Origin: an uncultured Succinivibrio sp.
GTDB lineage: Bacteria > Pseudomonadota > Gammaproteobacteria > Enterobacterales > Succinivibrionaceae
Assembly: GCA_900770725.1 (NCBI GenBank)
Contig: CAAGLL010000034.1
Coordinates: 1-64,000, forward strand
DNA length: 64,000 bases
Direction of reading: 5' to 3'
Below, piece by piece: positions 49,599 through 59,825 of the stretch (positions are counted from its first letter, which is position 1; every line of letters starts with the position of its first letter). The translations under genes were made by a program, and so were the position numbers. The notes beneath the pieces were generated by a model that was not told the DNA's origin, did not search any database, and was given only the letters and a program-made list of their open reading frames with translations.

Positions 49599-51056
49599 TC
49601 ATTTTCCGCCGCCGCTTGCGGTGCCGCCCACGGTGATGGAGTCTATCTTCAAGGTGGGGATGCCGATCCCCACGGGCACGCTCTGCCCGGCCTTGCCGCA
49701 CATCCCGATGCCGCCGTCGAACTTGAGGTCGTTGCCGACCATCGAGACCTTCTTCATGACATCGGGGCCGTTGCCGGTGAGCGTCGCCCCCTTTATCGGC
49801 GTGGTCACCTTGCCGTGCTCGATGAGGTAGGCCTCGGAGGTTGAGAACACGAAGTTGCCGTTGGTGATGTCGACCTGGCCGCCCTTGAAGTTCGTCGCGT
49901 AGATCCCGTGCTCGACGCTCCCTATGATCTCATCTGGCGAGTACTTGCCAGGCATCATGAAGGTGTTGGTCATGCGCGGCATCGGCAGGCAGCTGTAGCT
50001 CTCGCGGCGGCCGTTGCCGGTGGGCTTCATCTTCATGAGCATCGCGTTCTGGCGGTCCTGCATGTAGCCCTTGAGGATCCCGTTCTCGATGAGCACGTTG
50101 CGGGCCGTAGGCGTCCCCTCGTCGTCGAAGGTGAGCGAGCCGCGCCGCTCGGGTATGGTGCCGTCGTCGCAGATGGTGCACGCATCGGAGGCCACCTTCT
50201 TGCCGATGAGGCCGGTGAAGGCCGAGCTGCCGGTGCGGTTGAAGTCGCCTTCAAGCCCGTGGCCCACGGCCTCGTGCACCAGGACGCCGGGCCAGCCTGC
50301 GCCCAGCACCACGGTCATCGACCCTGCCGGGGCCGGGATCGCCTCGAGGTTCAAGGCCGCGGTGTGCACGGCCTCGCGCGCGACGCGCGCGATGTTCTCA
50401 TCGGAGATGATCCTGCCTGGCATGAAGGCGCCGCCGCAGGCGGCGAAGCCGTCCTCGCGGCGTCCCTTGCTCTCGAGCACCACGCTCACCGACAGGTGCA
50501 CCGAGGGCTTGATGTCGCAGGAGACGCGGCCGTCCGTGTCCATGACGATGACGGTGCGGTGGGAGCAGGAGAACGAGGCCATGACGCGGGTCACGCGCGG
50601 ATCTGCCGCGCGGGCCTCGCGGTCGACGGCCTCGAGCACGCGGATCTTCTCCTGCCTGGGAATGGCCAGCAGCGGATCGTCGCTCTGGTAGAGCGGCTTG
50701 TGGGGGATCAGCGACGGGGTCACGCAGGCCTTGAAGCTCGCATTGGCCGAGCTTATGGTGCGCGCGGCCCTGCAGGCCTCGTCAAGCGAGGCGGCGTCGA
50801 GCACGTCGCTGTAGGCAAAGCCGGTCTTGCCGCCTAGGACCGAGCGCACGCCGACTCCCTGGGCGATGTCGAACGAGCCTGCGTTGACGATCCCCTCCTC
50901 AAGCGAGAAGCCCTCGCTTGCGGCCCGCTCGAAGAACAGATCCCCAAAATCGGTCTGGCGCTCAAGCAGGATCCACAGGGACTTGGCCGCCCTGTCCAAA
51001 TCAAGATCCGAGTCCGAGAAAAGCTTGTCCTGTGCAAGCTTGCTGATGTCTTCCAT
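49599..51056 (-). CDS. tldD: Metalloprotease TldD
   Basis: Zinc protease subunit acting with PmbA (TldE) on peptides such as microcin B17 precursor and CcdA. 485 aa (481 in E. coli). The HExxxH zinc site appears as LVHEAVGHGLEGDF, with a downstream Cys. SVEHGIYATNFKGGQVDITN and the ending GIPTLKIDSITVGGTA are typical. Start ATG 51056. Last gene of the mreBCD-maf-tldD run; rng and yhdP, between maf and tldD in E. coli, are absent. Confidence 0.96.
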   Translation of the reverse strand: MEDISKLAQDKLFSDSDLDLDRAAKSLWILLERQTDFGDLFFERAASEGFSLEEGIVNAGSFDIAQGVGVRSVLGGKTGFAYSDVLDAASLDEACRAARTISSANASFKACVTPSLIPHKPLYQSDDPLLAIPRQEKIRVLEAVDREARAADPRVTRVMASFSCSHRTVIVMDTDGRVSCDIKPSVHLSVSVVLESKGRREDGFAACGGAFMPGRIISDENIARVAREAVHTAALNLEAIPAPAGSMTVVLGAGWPGVLVHEAVGHGLEGDFNRTGSSAFTGLIGKKVASDACTICDDGTIPERRGSLTFDDEGTPTARNVLIENGILKGYMQDRQNAMLMKMKPTGNGRRESYSCLPMPRMTNTFMMPGKYSPDEIIGSVEHGIYATNFKGGQVDITNGNFVFSTSEAYLIEHGKVTTPIKGATLTGNGPDVMKKVSMVGNDLKFDGGIGMCGKAGQSVPVGIGIPTLKIDSITVGGTASGGGK

Positions 51057-51060
51057 TTCC

Positions 51061-51669
51061 TTACTTCCCGAAAACCTCAATCCCGCAGGATCCAAGCGCC
51101 TGCGCCGCCTCGCAAAGCGGCAATCCCACAACCGAGGTGTAGGAGCCGCGGATGGAGCGCACGAGGAACGCCCCGCGACCCTGGATGGCGTAGCCCCCGG
51201 CCTTGTCAAAACCCTCGCCGGTTCTTGCGTAATCCTCAAGCACGCGCTCGGGGAAGCTGCCAAATTCGACTTCCGTCCTGACCACGAGGCGCGTCCAGCG
51301 ATCCAGCGGCCCCGGTGCGCGCACGGCAAGGCCCGTGCAGACGTCGTGGGTGCGGCCGTTCAGGGCCTTGAGGCAGCGAAGCTCGCGCTCCATTGAAAGC
51401 GGCTTTCCGAACACCTCCGATCCTAGCGCCACCACCGTGTCGCATCCGAGTACCACGGCATCAGGACAACTGGCTGCGGCGATGGACGCCTTCTCAAAGG
51501 CGAGCCTGAAGGCAAGATCCCATGGACCTTCGCCCTCCCTGCGCGCCTCGTCGGCGTCCACAGGCAGCACCTCGAAATCCTTGCAGATGAGGGAGAGCAG
51601 CTCGCGACGCCTGGGCGATCCCGAGGCCAGGACCAGCCTTTGGGCGGGGCTTTGCTCAGTCCTCGCCAT
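51061..51669 (-). CDS. maf: Maf-family nucleotide pyrophosphatase
   Basis: Hydrolyses dTTP/UTP and modified nucleotides to monophosphates. 202 aa. Motif LVLASGSPRRRELLSLI at the start and VVLGCDTVVALG, with GEGFDKAGGYAIQGRGAFLV, are the YhdE hallmarks. Start ATG 51669 (MARTEQ) rather than a longer ORF, overlapping mreD by 14 bases. Confidence 0.93.
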   Translation of the reverse strand: MARTEQSPAQRLVLASGSPRRRELLSLICKDFEVLPVDADEARREGEGPWDLAFRLAFEKASIAAASCPDAVVLGCDTVVALGSEVFGKPLSMERELRCLKALNGRTHDVCTGLAVRAPGPLDRWTRLVVRTEVEFGSFPERVLEDYARTGEGFDKAGGYAIQGRGAFLVRSIRGSYTSVVGLPLCEAAQALGSCGIEVFGK

Positions 51670-52189
51670 CGGCCTCGCCTTCCTTTCCCAGATCAGGCTT
51701 GACTGCCAGATCAGCAAGCAGCCGGAAGGGGAACCACAGCGCCGCGAGCAGCAGCGCCGGGATGATGAAGTTGGCCTCGTAGGCGCTCTGGCCGAGCATG
51801 TGCGCCAGCCAATAGCAGGTCACGCTCACTATGAGGTTGACGATGCCGACTATGAGGGCCTGCTGCCAGTAGGAATAGCGGCGGAAGCTCTCAAACTGCG
51901 AGCTTATGAGGTAGACCTGCGAGCACAGCGCCAAGGCGTTGATCCCAAGCGGGGCGCCCTGCAGGAGATCGATTGAAAGGCCTGCAAGCAGCGAGAGCTC
52001 GATGGAGAAGCGCAGCCGCGCCACTGCCGCATAGTAGACGAGGACCAGCGCGGCGAACTCGGGCTTCTGCTCGTCCATGAAATCGCCCAGCGAGGCGATC
52101 TCGAGGATCACCGCCACCAGCAGCGCGGCCAGCAGGGCTGATGCCTGGGGGCCTGAGCGGCGCTTCTTGCCATTTGGCATGTTGGTCAT
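51656..52189 (-). CDS. mreD: Rod shape-determining protein MreD
   Basis: Multi-pass inner-membrane protein of the elongasome. 177 aa with five predicted helices; central segment AGLSIDLLQGAPLGINALAL is the most conserved part. Overlaps mreC by 4 bases. Confidence 0.93.
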   Translation of the reverse strand: MTNMPNGKKRRSGPQASALLAALLVAVILEIASLGDFMDEQKPEFAALVLVYYAAVARLRFSIELSLLAGLSIDLLQGAPLGINALALCSQVYLISSQFESFRRYSYWQQALIVGIVNLIVSVTCYWLAHMLGQSAYEANFIIPALLLAALWFPFRLLADLAVKPDLGKEGEADGED

Positions 52190-53226
52190 TGGGCGCCTCC
52201 GTTGCGGCCTTGGCCTTCGCCCTGGGGCGGCGCCCCGGCTGCCTCGGCGGCGTCCTGGCCGTTGGTGGTGATGTCGCCGCTCATGTGGGGCTGCTCCTTG
52301 GACATCGACTCGATGAGGTCGCGGATGCGGTTCTGCCTCAAGATGGCCTTGCCGTCGGTGCGCTCCTTGGCGATGACCTTGTCGTCAGGCTCCTCGTAGT
52401 CGCTGCGCTGGTACCAGAGGAGCAGCACGTAGCGCATCTTGCTGGCATCGACTATGGGCTTGGCCTTGATGAAGGCGAAGGGCTGGGATTCGGAGAAGCC
52501 GACCGAGGTCACGGTGGCCACCGGGTAGCCTTCGGGGAACACTCCGCCTAAGCCCGAGGTCACCAGCAGATCGCCTGCCTTGAAGTCCGAGCTGCGCGGC
52601 ACATTGTTGATGAGCAGCTCGTCTGAGGATCCATCGCCGCTTGCGATGGCCCTGATCTGGTTGCGGTCGTTGACCACTGGGACCGCGCTGTTGGGATCGG
52701 AGAGCAGCAGCACGCGCGAGAAGGCGTAGTTGACCGAGATCACCTGCCCGACGAGGCCTGAGTCCGAGATCACCGGCATCCCCACGTAGACGCCCGATCC
52801 GGTGCCGCGGTTTATGACGACGCGGCGCTGGTAGACATCGGAGGCCACGTCGACCACCTCGGCGAACAGGCGCTTTGAAGTCCGGTGCACTGGCGAATTG
52901 AGCAGGCGGCGCATCGCCTCGTTCTCGGTCTCAAGCGACTTGAGCCTCAGGATGTCGGCGCGCTGGATGTAGTTCTCGGCCGAAAGCCTCTCGTTCTCGG
53001 CCATCAGCTCGTTGCTGCTCTTCAAGTGGTTGGAGACGTACTTGGTGACCTTGTGCGGGGAGTCGGCGAAGGCGAGGATGGGGTAGAGCGCGGTCTCGAG
53101 GTAGTAGCGGAAGTCGTTCAGGGCCTTGGAGCGCACGTCCACGGCCATGATCACCAGGCACAGCAGGGCCGCCGTGGCGAAACGGATGTGGATGAGGTAG
53201 TTCTTGCCGCGTTCAGGCTTGCCCAA
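52186..53226 (-). CDS. mreC: Rod shape-determining protein MreC
   Basis: Periplasmic scaffold of the elongasome, 346 aa. One N-terminal membrane helix (FATAALLCLVIMAVDV), coiled coil (SSNELMAENERLSAENYIQR), then double beta-barrel with GSGVYVGMPVISDSGLVGQV. A polar, Gln/Gly-rich tail (from about 310) is longer than in E. coli. A hairpin separates it from mreB. Confidence 0.95.
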   Translation of the reverse strand: MGKPERGKNYLIHIRFATAALLCLVIMAVDVRSKALNDFRYYLETALYPILAFADSPHKVTKYVSNHLKSSNELMAENERLSAENYIQRADILRLKSLETENEAMRRLLNSPVHRTSKRLFAEVVDVASDVYQRRVVINRGTGSGVYVGMPVISDSGLVGQVISVNYAFSRVLLLSDPNSAVPVVNDRNQIRAIASGDGSSDELLINNVPRSSDFKAGDLLVTSGLGGVFPEGYPVATVTSVGFSESQPFAFIKAKPIVDASKMRYVLLLWYQRSDYEEPDDKVIAKERTDGKAILRQNRIRDLIESMSKEQPHMSGDITTNGQDAAEAAGAPPQGEGQGRNGGAQ

Positions 53227-53252
53227 TGGCGGACTCCGGAGTCATGCAATCG

Positions 53253-53287
53253 GCAGGCCTCCGCGATGCAAGGGAGCGGAGGCCTGC
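53253..53287 (-). other. 12-bp hairpin between mreB and mreC
   Basis: GCAGGCCTCCGC (53253-53264) and GCGGAGGCCTGC (53276-53287), loop 11 bases. No U-tract. It may lower read-through into mreCD or protect the mreB mRNA. Confidence 0.6.
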
Positions 53288-53306
53288 GGGGCCACCGAAG
53301 GTGGCG

Positions 53307-54359
53307 TCAGTCGAAGATCTCGTTGTCAGGCTGCGAGTCGTACATCTCCAGGGCCTTGCCGCCGCCCCTGGCGACGCAGGTGAGCGGATCGTCGGCGATG
53401 ACCACCGGGATGCCGGTCTCCTCGCGCAGGAGCTTGTCGAGGTTGTGGAGCAGCGCGCCGCCGCCTGAGAGCACCATGCCGTGCTCGTAGATGTCGGAGG
53501 CCAGCTCGGGAGGCGACTTCTCCAGGGCGGTCCTCACCGCGTTGACGATGCCCTTGATCGGGTCGGACAGCGCCTCGAGGATCTCGTTTGAATTGAGGGT
53601 GAACGAGCGGGGCACGCCCTCGACCACGGAGCGGCCGCGGACCTCCTCCTCGTGCATCTCCTGCTCGGCGTAGGCCGAGCCGATGTCGATCTTGACCTTC
53701 TCGGCAGTGGCCTCGCCGATCTCGTAGCGCTTGGTGTTGCGCACGTAGTCGATGATGGCCTGGTCGAAGCGGTTGCCGCCGATGCGGACCGAGCTCGAGT
53801 AGACGATGCCGTTCAAGGAGATGATGGCGACCTCGGTGGTGCCGCCGCCGATGTCCACGATCATGGAGCCCGCGGCCTCGGAGACCGGCAGGCCGGCGCC
53901 GATGGCGGCAGCCATCGGCTCGGTGATCAGGAACACCTCGCTGGCGCCGGCGCCCTCAACCGACTCGCGGATGGCGCGGCGCTCGACCTGGGTCGCGCCG
54001 CAGGGCACGCACACCAGGACCCTCGGGGAGGGTTTGAAGGGGATGTAGTGGGATCCGCTGAGCACCTTGTCGATGAAGTACTGGAGCATCTTCTCGGTGT
54101 ACTGGAAGTCGGCGATGACGCCGTCCTTCATCGGGCGGATCACTTCGATGTTGTCGGGGTTGCGTCCGAGCATTTCCTTCGCGGCGCGGCCCACGGCATC
54201 GACCTTGCGCTGCGCCCCGCCGGTGCGGTCGATCTTGACGGCGACGACGGAGGGTTCGTTGAGGACGATGCCCTTGTTCTTGACGTACACAAGTGTGTTG
54301 GCAGTTCCCAGATCTATGGAGAGATCATTCGAGAACACGCTGCGTAATTTTTTGAACAT
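53307..54359 (-). CDS. mreB: Actin-like protein MreB
   Basis: Filament that guides lateral wall synthesis. 350 aa from ATG 54359 (MFKKLRSVFSNDLSIDLGTA), near the 347 in E. coli. Phosphate 1 DLGTANTLVYVKNKG, phosphate 2 SMIVDIGGGTTEVAIIS, and adenosine GMVLSGGGALLHNLD motifs all fit. Likely promoter at 54419-54424. The ORF extends 31 codons upstream, but these residues are unlike the family. Confidence 0.97.
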   Translation of the reverse strand: MFKKLRSVFSNDLSIDLGTANTLVYVKNKGIVLNEPSVVAVKIDRTGGAQRKVDAVGRAAKEMLGRNPDNIEVIRPMKDGVIADFQYTEKMLQYFIDKVLSGSHYIPFKPSPRVLVCVPCGATQVERRAIRESVEGAGASEVFLITEPMAAAIGAGLPVSEAAGSMIVDIGGGTTEVAIISLNGIVYSSSVRIGGNRFDQAIIDYVRNTKRYEIGEATAEKVKIDIGSAYAEQEMHEEEVRGRSVVEGVPRSFTLNSNEILEALSDPIKGIVNAVRTALEKSPPELASDIYEHGMVLSGGGALLHNLDKLLREETGIPVVIADDPLTCVARGGGKALEMYDSQPDNEIFD

Positions 54360-54418
54360 TTTATTAGGAGCCAGAATATCTTGATGGCGCATGAGGCCAC
54401 GGGCAGAAACTTGTGGAA

Positions 54419-54424
54419 GTATAG
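54419..54424 (-). promoter_or_regulatory. Extended -10 promoter for mreBCD
   Basis: On the minus strand TGCTATACT gives an extended -10 (TGn followed by TATACT), about 60 bases before mreB. No good -35 is present, consistent with extended -10 usage. Confidence 0.5.
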
Positions 54425-54463
54425 CACAGCGCCTTGGCGCAAATGAGCGCAAAACCGCATGCG

Positions 54464-54491
54464 CAAAAGGGGGAGGCCGCAGGCCTCCCCC
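54464..54491 (-). terminator. Terminator after ssb
   Basis: Minus-strand GGGGGAGGCC/GGCCTCCCCC (54469-54478 and 54482-54491), then TTTT (54465-54468). Separates ssb from mreB. Confidence 0.75.
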
Positions 54492-54528
54492 CAGGTTTTT
54501 CAGCCCTCAAGCGGGCGCTTTGCCCAGA

Positions 54529-55155
54529 TCAGAACGGGATGTCGTCGTTGCCCGGATCCATGTTCGGCTCGACCGGGGCTGCAGGAGCCTCCGGAGCGCT
54601 CTGGGCCTGGGGCGCGGCGGCCTGCTGGCCGTAGCCCTGGCCAGATGAGGCCTGGCCGTAGCCGCCCTGCGAGCCATAGGACTGCCCGCCCTGGGAGCCA
54701 TAGCCGCCCTGGCCCTGCGATCCGTATCCGCCCTGCGAGCCATAGCCTGAGTTGTTGCCGTAGCCGCCCTGGCGGGACTGGCGCGGCTGGTACTCGCCCT
54801 GGCCCTGGGAGCTTCCCTGGGGCCTGCCGAGCATCTGCATGTCATCGGCGTGGACCTCGGTCACGTAGCGCTTCTGGTTCTGCTTGTCCATGTAGGAGCG
54901 GGTGCGGAGCCTGCCTTCGATGTAGATCTGCGAGCCCTTGTGAAGGTACTGCTTGGCCACGTCGGCGAGCTTGCCCCAGAGCACCACGTGGTGCCACTCG
55001 GCGATCTCGGTGTACTCGCCGGTCTCGGAGTTGCGGCGCATTTCGTTGGTGACCATGGAGATCGTGGCCACGCTCTTGCCGGTGCTGGTGGTCCTGACAG
55101 TCGGCTCGTCGCCTAGGTTGCCGATGAGAATTACTTTGTTGACACCGCGTGCCAT
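54529..55155 (-). CDS. ssb: Single-stranded DNA-binding protein
   Basis: Tetrameric SSB, 208 aa. OB-fold from MARGVNKVILIGNLGDEP to about residue 112; WHHVVLWGKLADVAKQYL is conserved. A disordered linker follows, rich in Gly, Tyr, Ser and Gln, with GYGSQGG-type repeats (DNA repeat about 54654-54775). The end is MDPGNDDIPF, the standard partner-binding tip. Divergent from uvrA as in E. coli. Confidence 0.97.
   Translation of the reverse strand: MARGVNKVILIGNLGDEPTVRTTSTGKSVATISMVTNEMRRNSETGEYTEIAEWHHVVLWGKLADVAKQYLHKGSQIYIEGRLRTRSYMDKQNQKRYVTEVHADDMQMLGRPQGSSQGQGEYQPRQSRQGGYGNNSGYGSQGGYGSQGQGGYGSQGGQSYGSQGGYGQASSGQGYGQQAAAPQAQSAPEAPAAPVEPNMDPGNDDIPF
54654..54775 (-). repeat. Tandem Gly-Tyr-Ser-Gln repeat region in ssb
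   Basis: Imperfect tandem repeats encoding GYGSQGG, GYGSQGQ and GSQGGQSYGSQGG-like units. The DNA units are close enough (GAGCCATAGCCGCCCTG-type, written on plus) for slippage. Low-complexity SSB linker. Confidence 0.7.
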
Positions 55156-55203
55156 ATGCTCAAATCCTTCTAAGTTAGGTGTGGTTTTCAGGTTGCTGGA
55201 AAA

Positions 55204-55209
55204 ATTATA
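55204..55209 (-). promoter_or_regulatory. -10 element for ssb
   Basis: Minus-strand TATAAT, about 49 bases before the ssb start, in an AT-rich stretch. -35 not clear. The 270-base ssb-uvrA gap contains no SOS box (CTG-N10-CAG with the usual palindrome) that I can recognise. Confidence 0.45.
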
Positions 55210-55322
55210 TAACACCGTTTTTTTCCGCAGCGCCGCAAATCGGGCTAGTGATCGGAAGGTGCTTCCGCACGGGGCCTGCGGCGAAAAATGCTCATCGCGG
55301 GGGAGTGGCGCGAGGGCCTGTG

Positions 55323-55328
55323 TATAAT
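55323..55328 (+). promoter_or_regulatory. -10 element for uvrA
   Basis: TATAAT about 97 bases before uvrA, in GC-rich surroundings (CCTGTGTATAATGG). The -35 is poor. Confidence 0.45.
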
Positions 55329-55425
55329 GGCGCCAAGCAAGGCCCGGCGGGCGTTTCCGGGCCTCTCGTCCCCCTGTCTTTTCTCTTAGGCGGCACCGCC
55401 GGCCGCCTGGCCTTTCGTGGAACAA

Positions 55426-58260
<2,835 letters not shown>

Positions 58261-58279
58261 CAAGCACAAGGAGAAGATC

Positions 58280-58645
58280 ATGGAAGAACTCACACAGAAA
58301 GAGCGCGACGCCGTGCTCAAGCTCAACGCCGAATACCGCAGGGCGTTCTTCGAGGAGAAGGTGAAGCTAAACGGCTGCTTCTTCATCCTCGCCGACGACG
58401 ACGGGCCCGTGGTGATCCAGGATGACGCCGAGGGCGCCGAAGGCGGGGTGATCCCGGCCTTCACGGACGAGGAGTTTGCCAAGGCCTTCGCCAATTCCAT
58501 GAAGATAGAGGGCGCGGAGCCTAGGAAGGTTCTGGCCGAGGCCTACAACAAGTCGTGGGTCCCGATGCTCAGGGACAACAAGATGGAGCTTGGCTTCATG
58601 CCCGTAGGCGACGAGTTCGAGACCGGGGTTCCCGAGAGCCTGTAA
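58280..58645 (+). CDS. Small acidic protein, DUF2750-like
   Basis: 121 aa, acidic, no membrane segment or signal. The layout (helix LNAEYRRAFFEEKV, a CFFILADDDGP strand, IPAFTDEEFAKAFANSMKIE, then SWVPMLRDNKMELGFMPVGD) resembles the DUF2750 family, but the Trp residues typical of it are mostly replaced. Function unknown. A good Shine-Dalgarno AAGGAG is present, 19 bases after uvrA, so it may be transcribed with uvrA. Confidence 0.75.
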   Translation: MEELTQKERDAVLKLNAEYRRAFFEEKVKLNGCFFILADDDGPVVIQDDAEGAEGGVIPAFTDEEFAKAFANSMKIEGAEPRKVLAEAYNKSWVPMLRDNKMELGFMPVGDEFETGVPESL

Positions 58646-58651
58646 GGCCGC

Positions 58652-59683
58652 TTACTCGACGTAGGGCTCGATGCCTGCCTTGCGGCAGCGGTCGAGGTAG
58701 CGCTCGCGGTGCCAGATCTGCCATGAGTTCATGCAGTTCTGCCAGAGTATGTAGCAGCCCTGCGCGATCGCCGCAGCCGGATCGAGGAAGGTGAGCGAGA
58801 TCCAAAGCCCGAACACGCCGTTGCGCTGGCCGTAAGCTTGGCCGGCGCTGATCCTCTGGCCGCAGAACTGGCCTACGATCTTGCCCACCGCGAAGTTGAA
58901 GGCGGTGATCACAAGCCCGATGCCGGCGAGCGCCCAGATCACGGACGCAGGCTCCGGCGAGTTGACGATCACGTCGAACGAGCGCCCGGCCACCACCGAG
59001 AGCGTGACGCCCCAGATGTAGAACGAGGCGTCGTGCAGCGTGGTGGTGATGAAGTGGTGCAATTTCTTTAGGAAGAGCTTGGTCGCGAAGGCCAGGATCA
59101 GCGGCAGCACGATGACCGGGAACACGTGGCCTGCCAGGAGCAGGAACTCCTGGAAGAAGGTGCCGCCCATCTTGCTGGTGAACAGCGGGAATAACCCCGG
59201 GATGCATGCCGAGGCCAGCAGGTTGCCGATGAGCACTCCGGTGACCACCGAGGACTCGTTGCCGCCGATGTGGCCTGCGATGACTCCTGCGGCCGCAGCT
59301 GGAGGGCAGATCACGCAGATCACGGCTCCCTCAAGCAGGATCTTGGCGGTGGGGTTGTCGCACCAGCGGATCGCGAGCGACAGAGCCAGCGTGGATGCGA
59401 ACATCAGCGTGTAGAGCACCACGTGCCAAATGCGCGGCCTCATGTCCTTGAGGTTCACCTTGCAGAACGAAAGGTAGAGCATCGTGAAGATGAACACCGG
59501 AAGCATCTTGTCGCCCACGAAGTAGGCGGCGGGCTTGAGGGGCGCGAGGGCCGGAACGTTGTGGAAGAGCGTGAAAACGATGCCGCCGGTCGCGATGGCG
59601 AAGATGAGCAGGTACTTGCGCAAGATGGTTTCGAGCGTCGAGCGCTTGCGGCGCTGCGGCATTGCTTGCTTTGTCGTGTCCAT
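58652..59683 (-). CDS. Bile acid:sodium symporter (BASS)-like transporter
   Basis: 343 aa with about ten hydrophobic helices. The two-fold pattern with AGVIAGHIGGNESSVVTGVL and GKIVGQFCGQRISAGQAYGQ (position of the second inverted-repeat crossing) resembles bacterial BASS proteins. It likely carries an organic anion; substrate unknown. C-terminal region has a polar, Trp-rich tail (NCMNSWQIWHRERYLDRC). Convergent with the preceding gene, 6 bases apart. Confidence 0.75.
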   Translation of the reverse strand: MDTTKQAMPQRRKRSTLETILRKYLLIFAIATGGIVFTLFHNVPALAPLKPAAYFVGDKMLPVFIFTMLYLSFCKVNLKDMRPRIWHVVLYTLMFASTLALSLAIRWCDNPTAKILLEGAVICVICPPAAAAGVIAGHIGGNESSVVTGVLIGNLLASACIPGLFPLFTSKMGGTFFQEFLLLAGHVFPVIVLPLILAFATKLFLKKLHHFITTTLHDASFYIWGVTLSVVAGRSFDVIVNSPEPASVIWALAGIGLVITAFNFAVGKIVGQFCGQRISAGQAYGQRNGVFGLWISLTFLDPAAAIAQGCYILWQNCMNSWQIWHRERYLDRCRKAGIEPYVE

Positions 59684-59825
59684 GAGCTTCTTTTGTGGTT
59701 GAATTGAAATCTTGGAATCCGGTGCTGGTGCATCAGAATTGTGATCGCTTGCACAGACGTTTGCAACAGAGAGTTTGTTTCATTTGCAGGGCCGTTTGGG
59801 CTGCCGCAGCTTGAGGAGGAAACTA

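Noticed and set aside
54981..54994. Palindrome GCACCACGTGGTGC in ssb as a parS site
   Set aside because: Only 10 of 14 positions fit the parS core; it encodes a conserved WHHVVLW segment and is likely codon coincidence.
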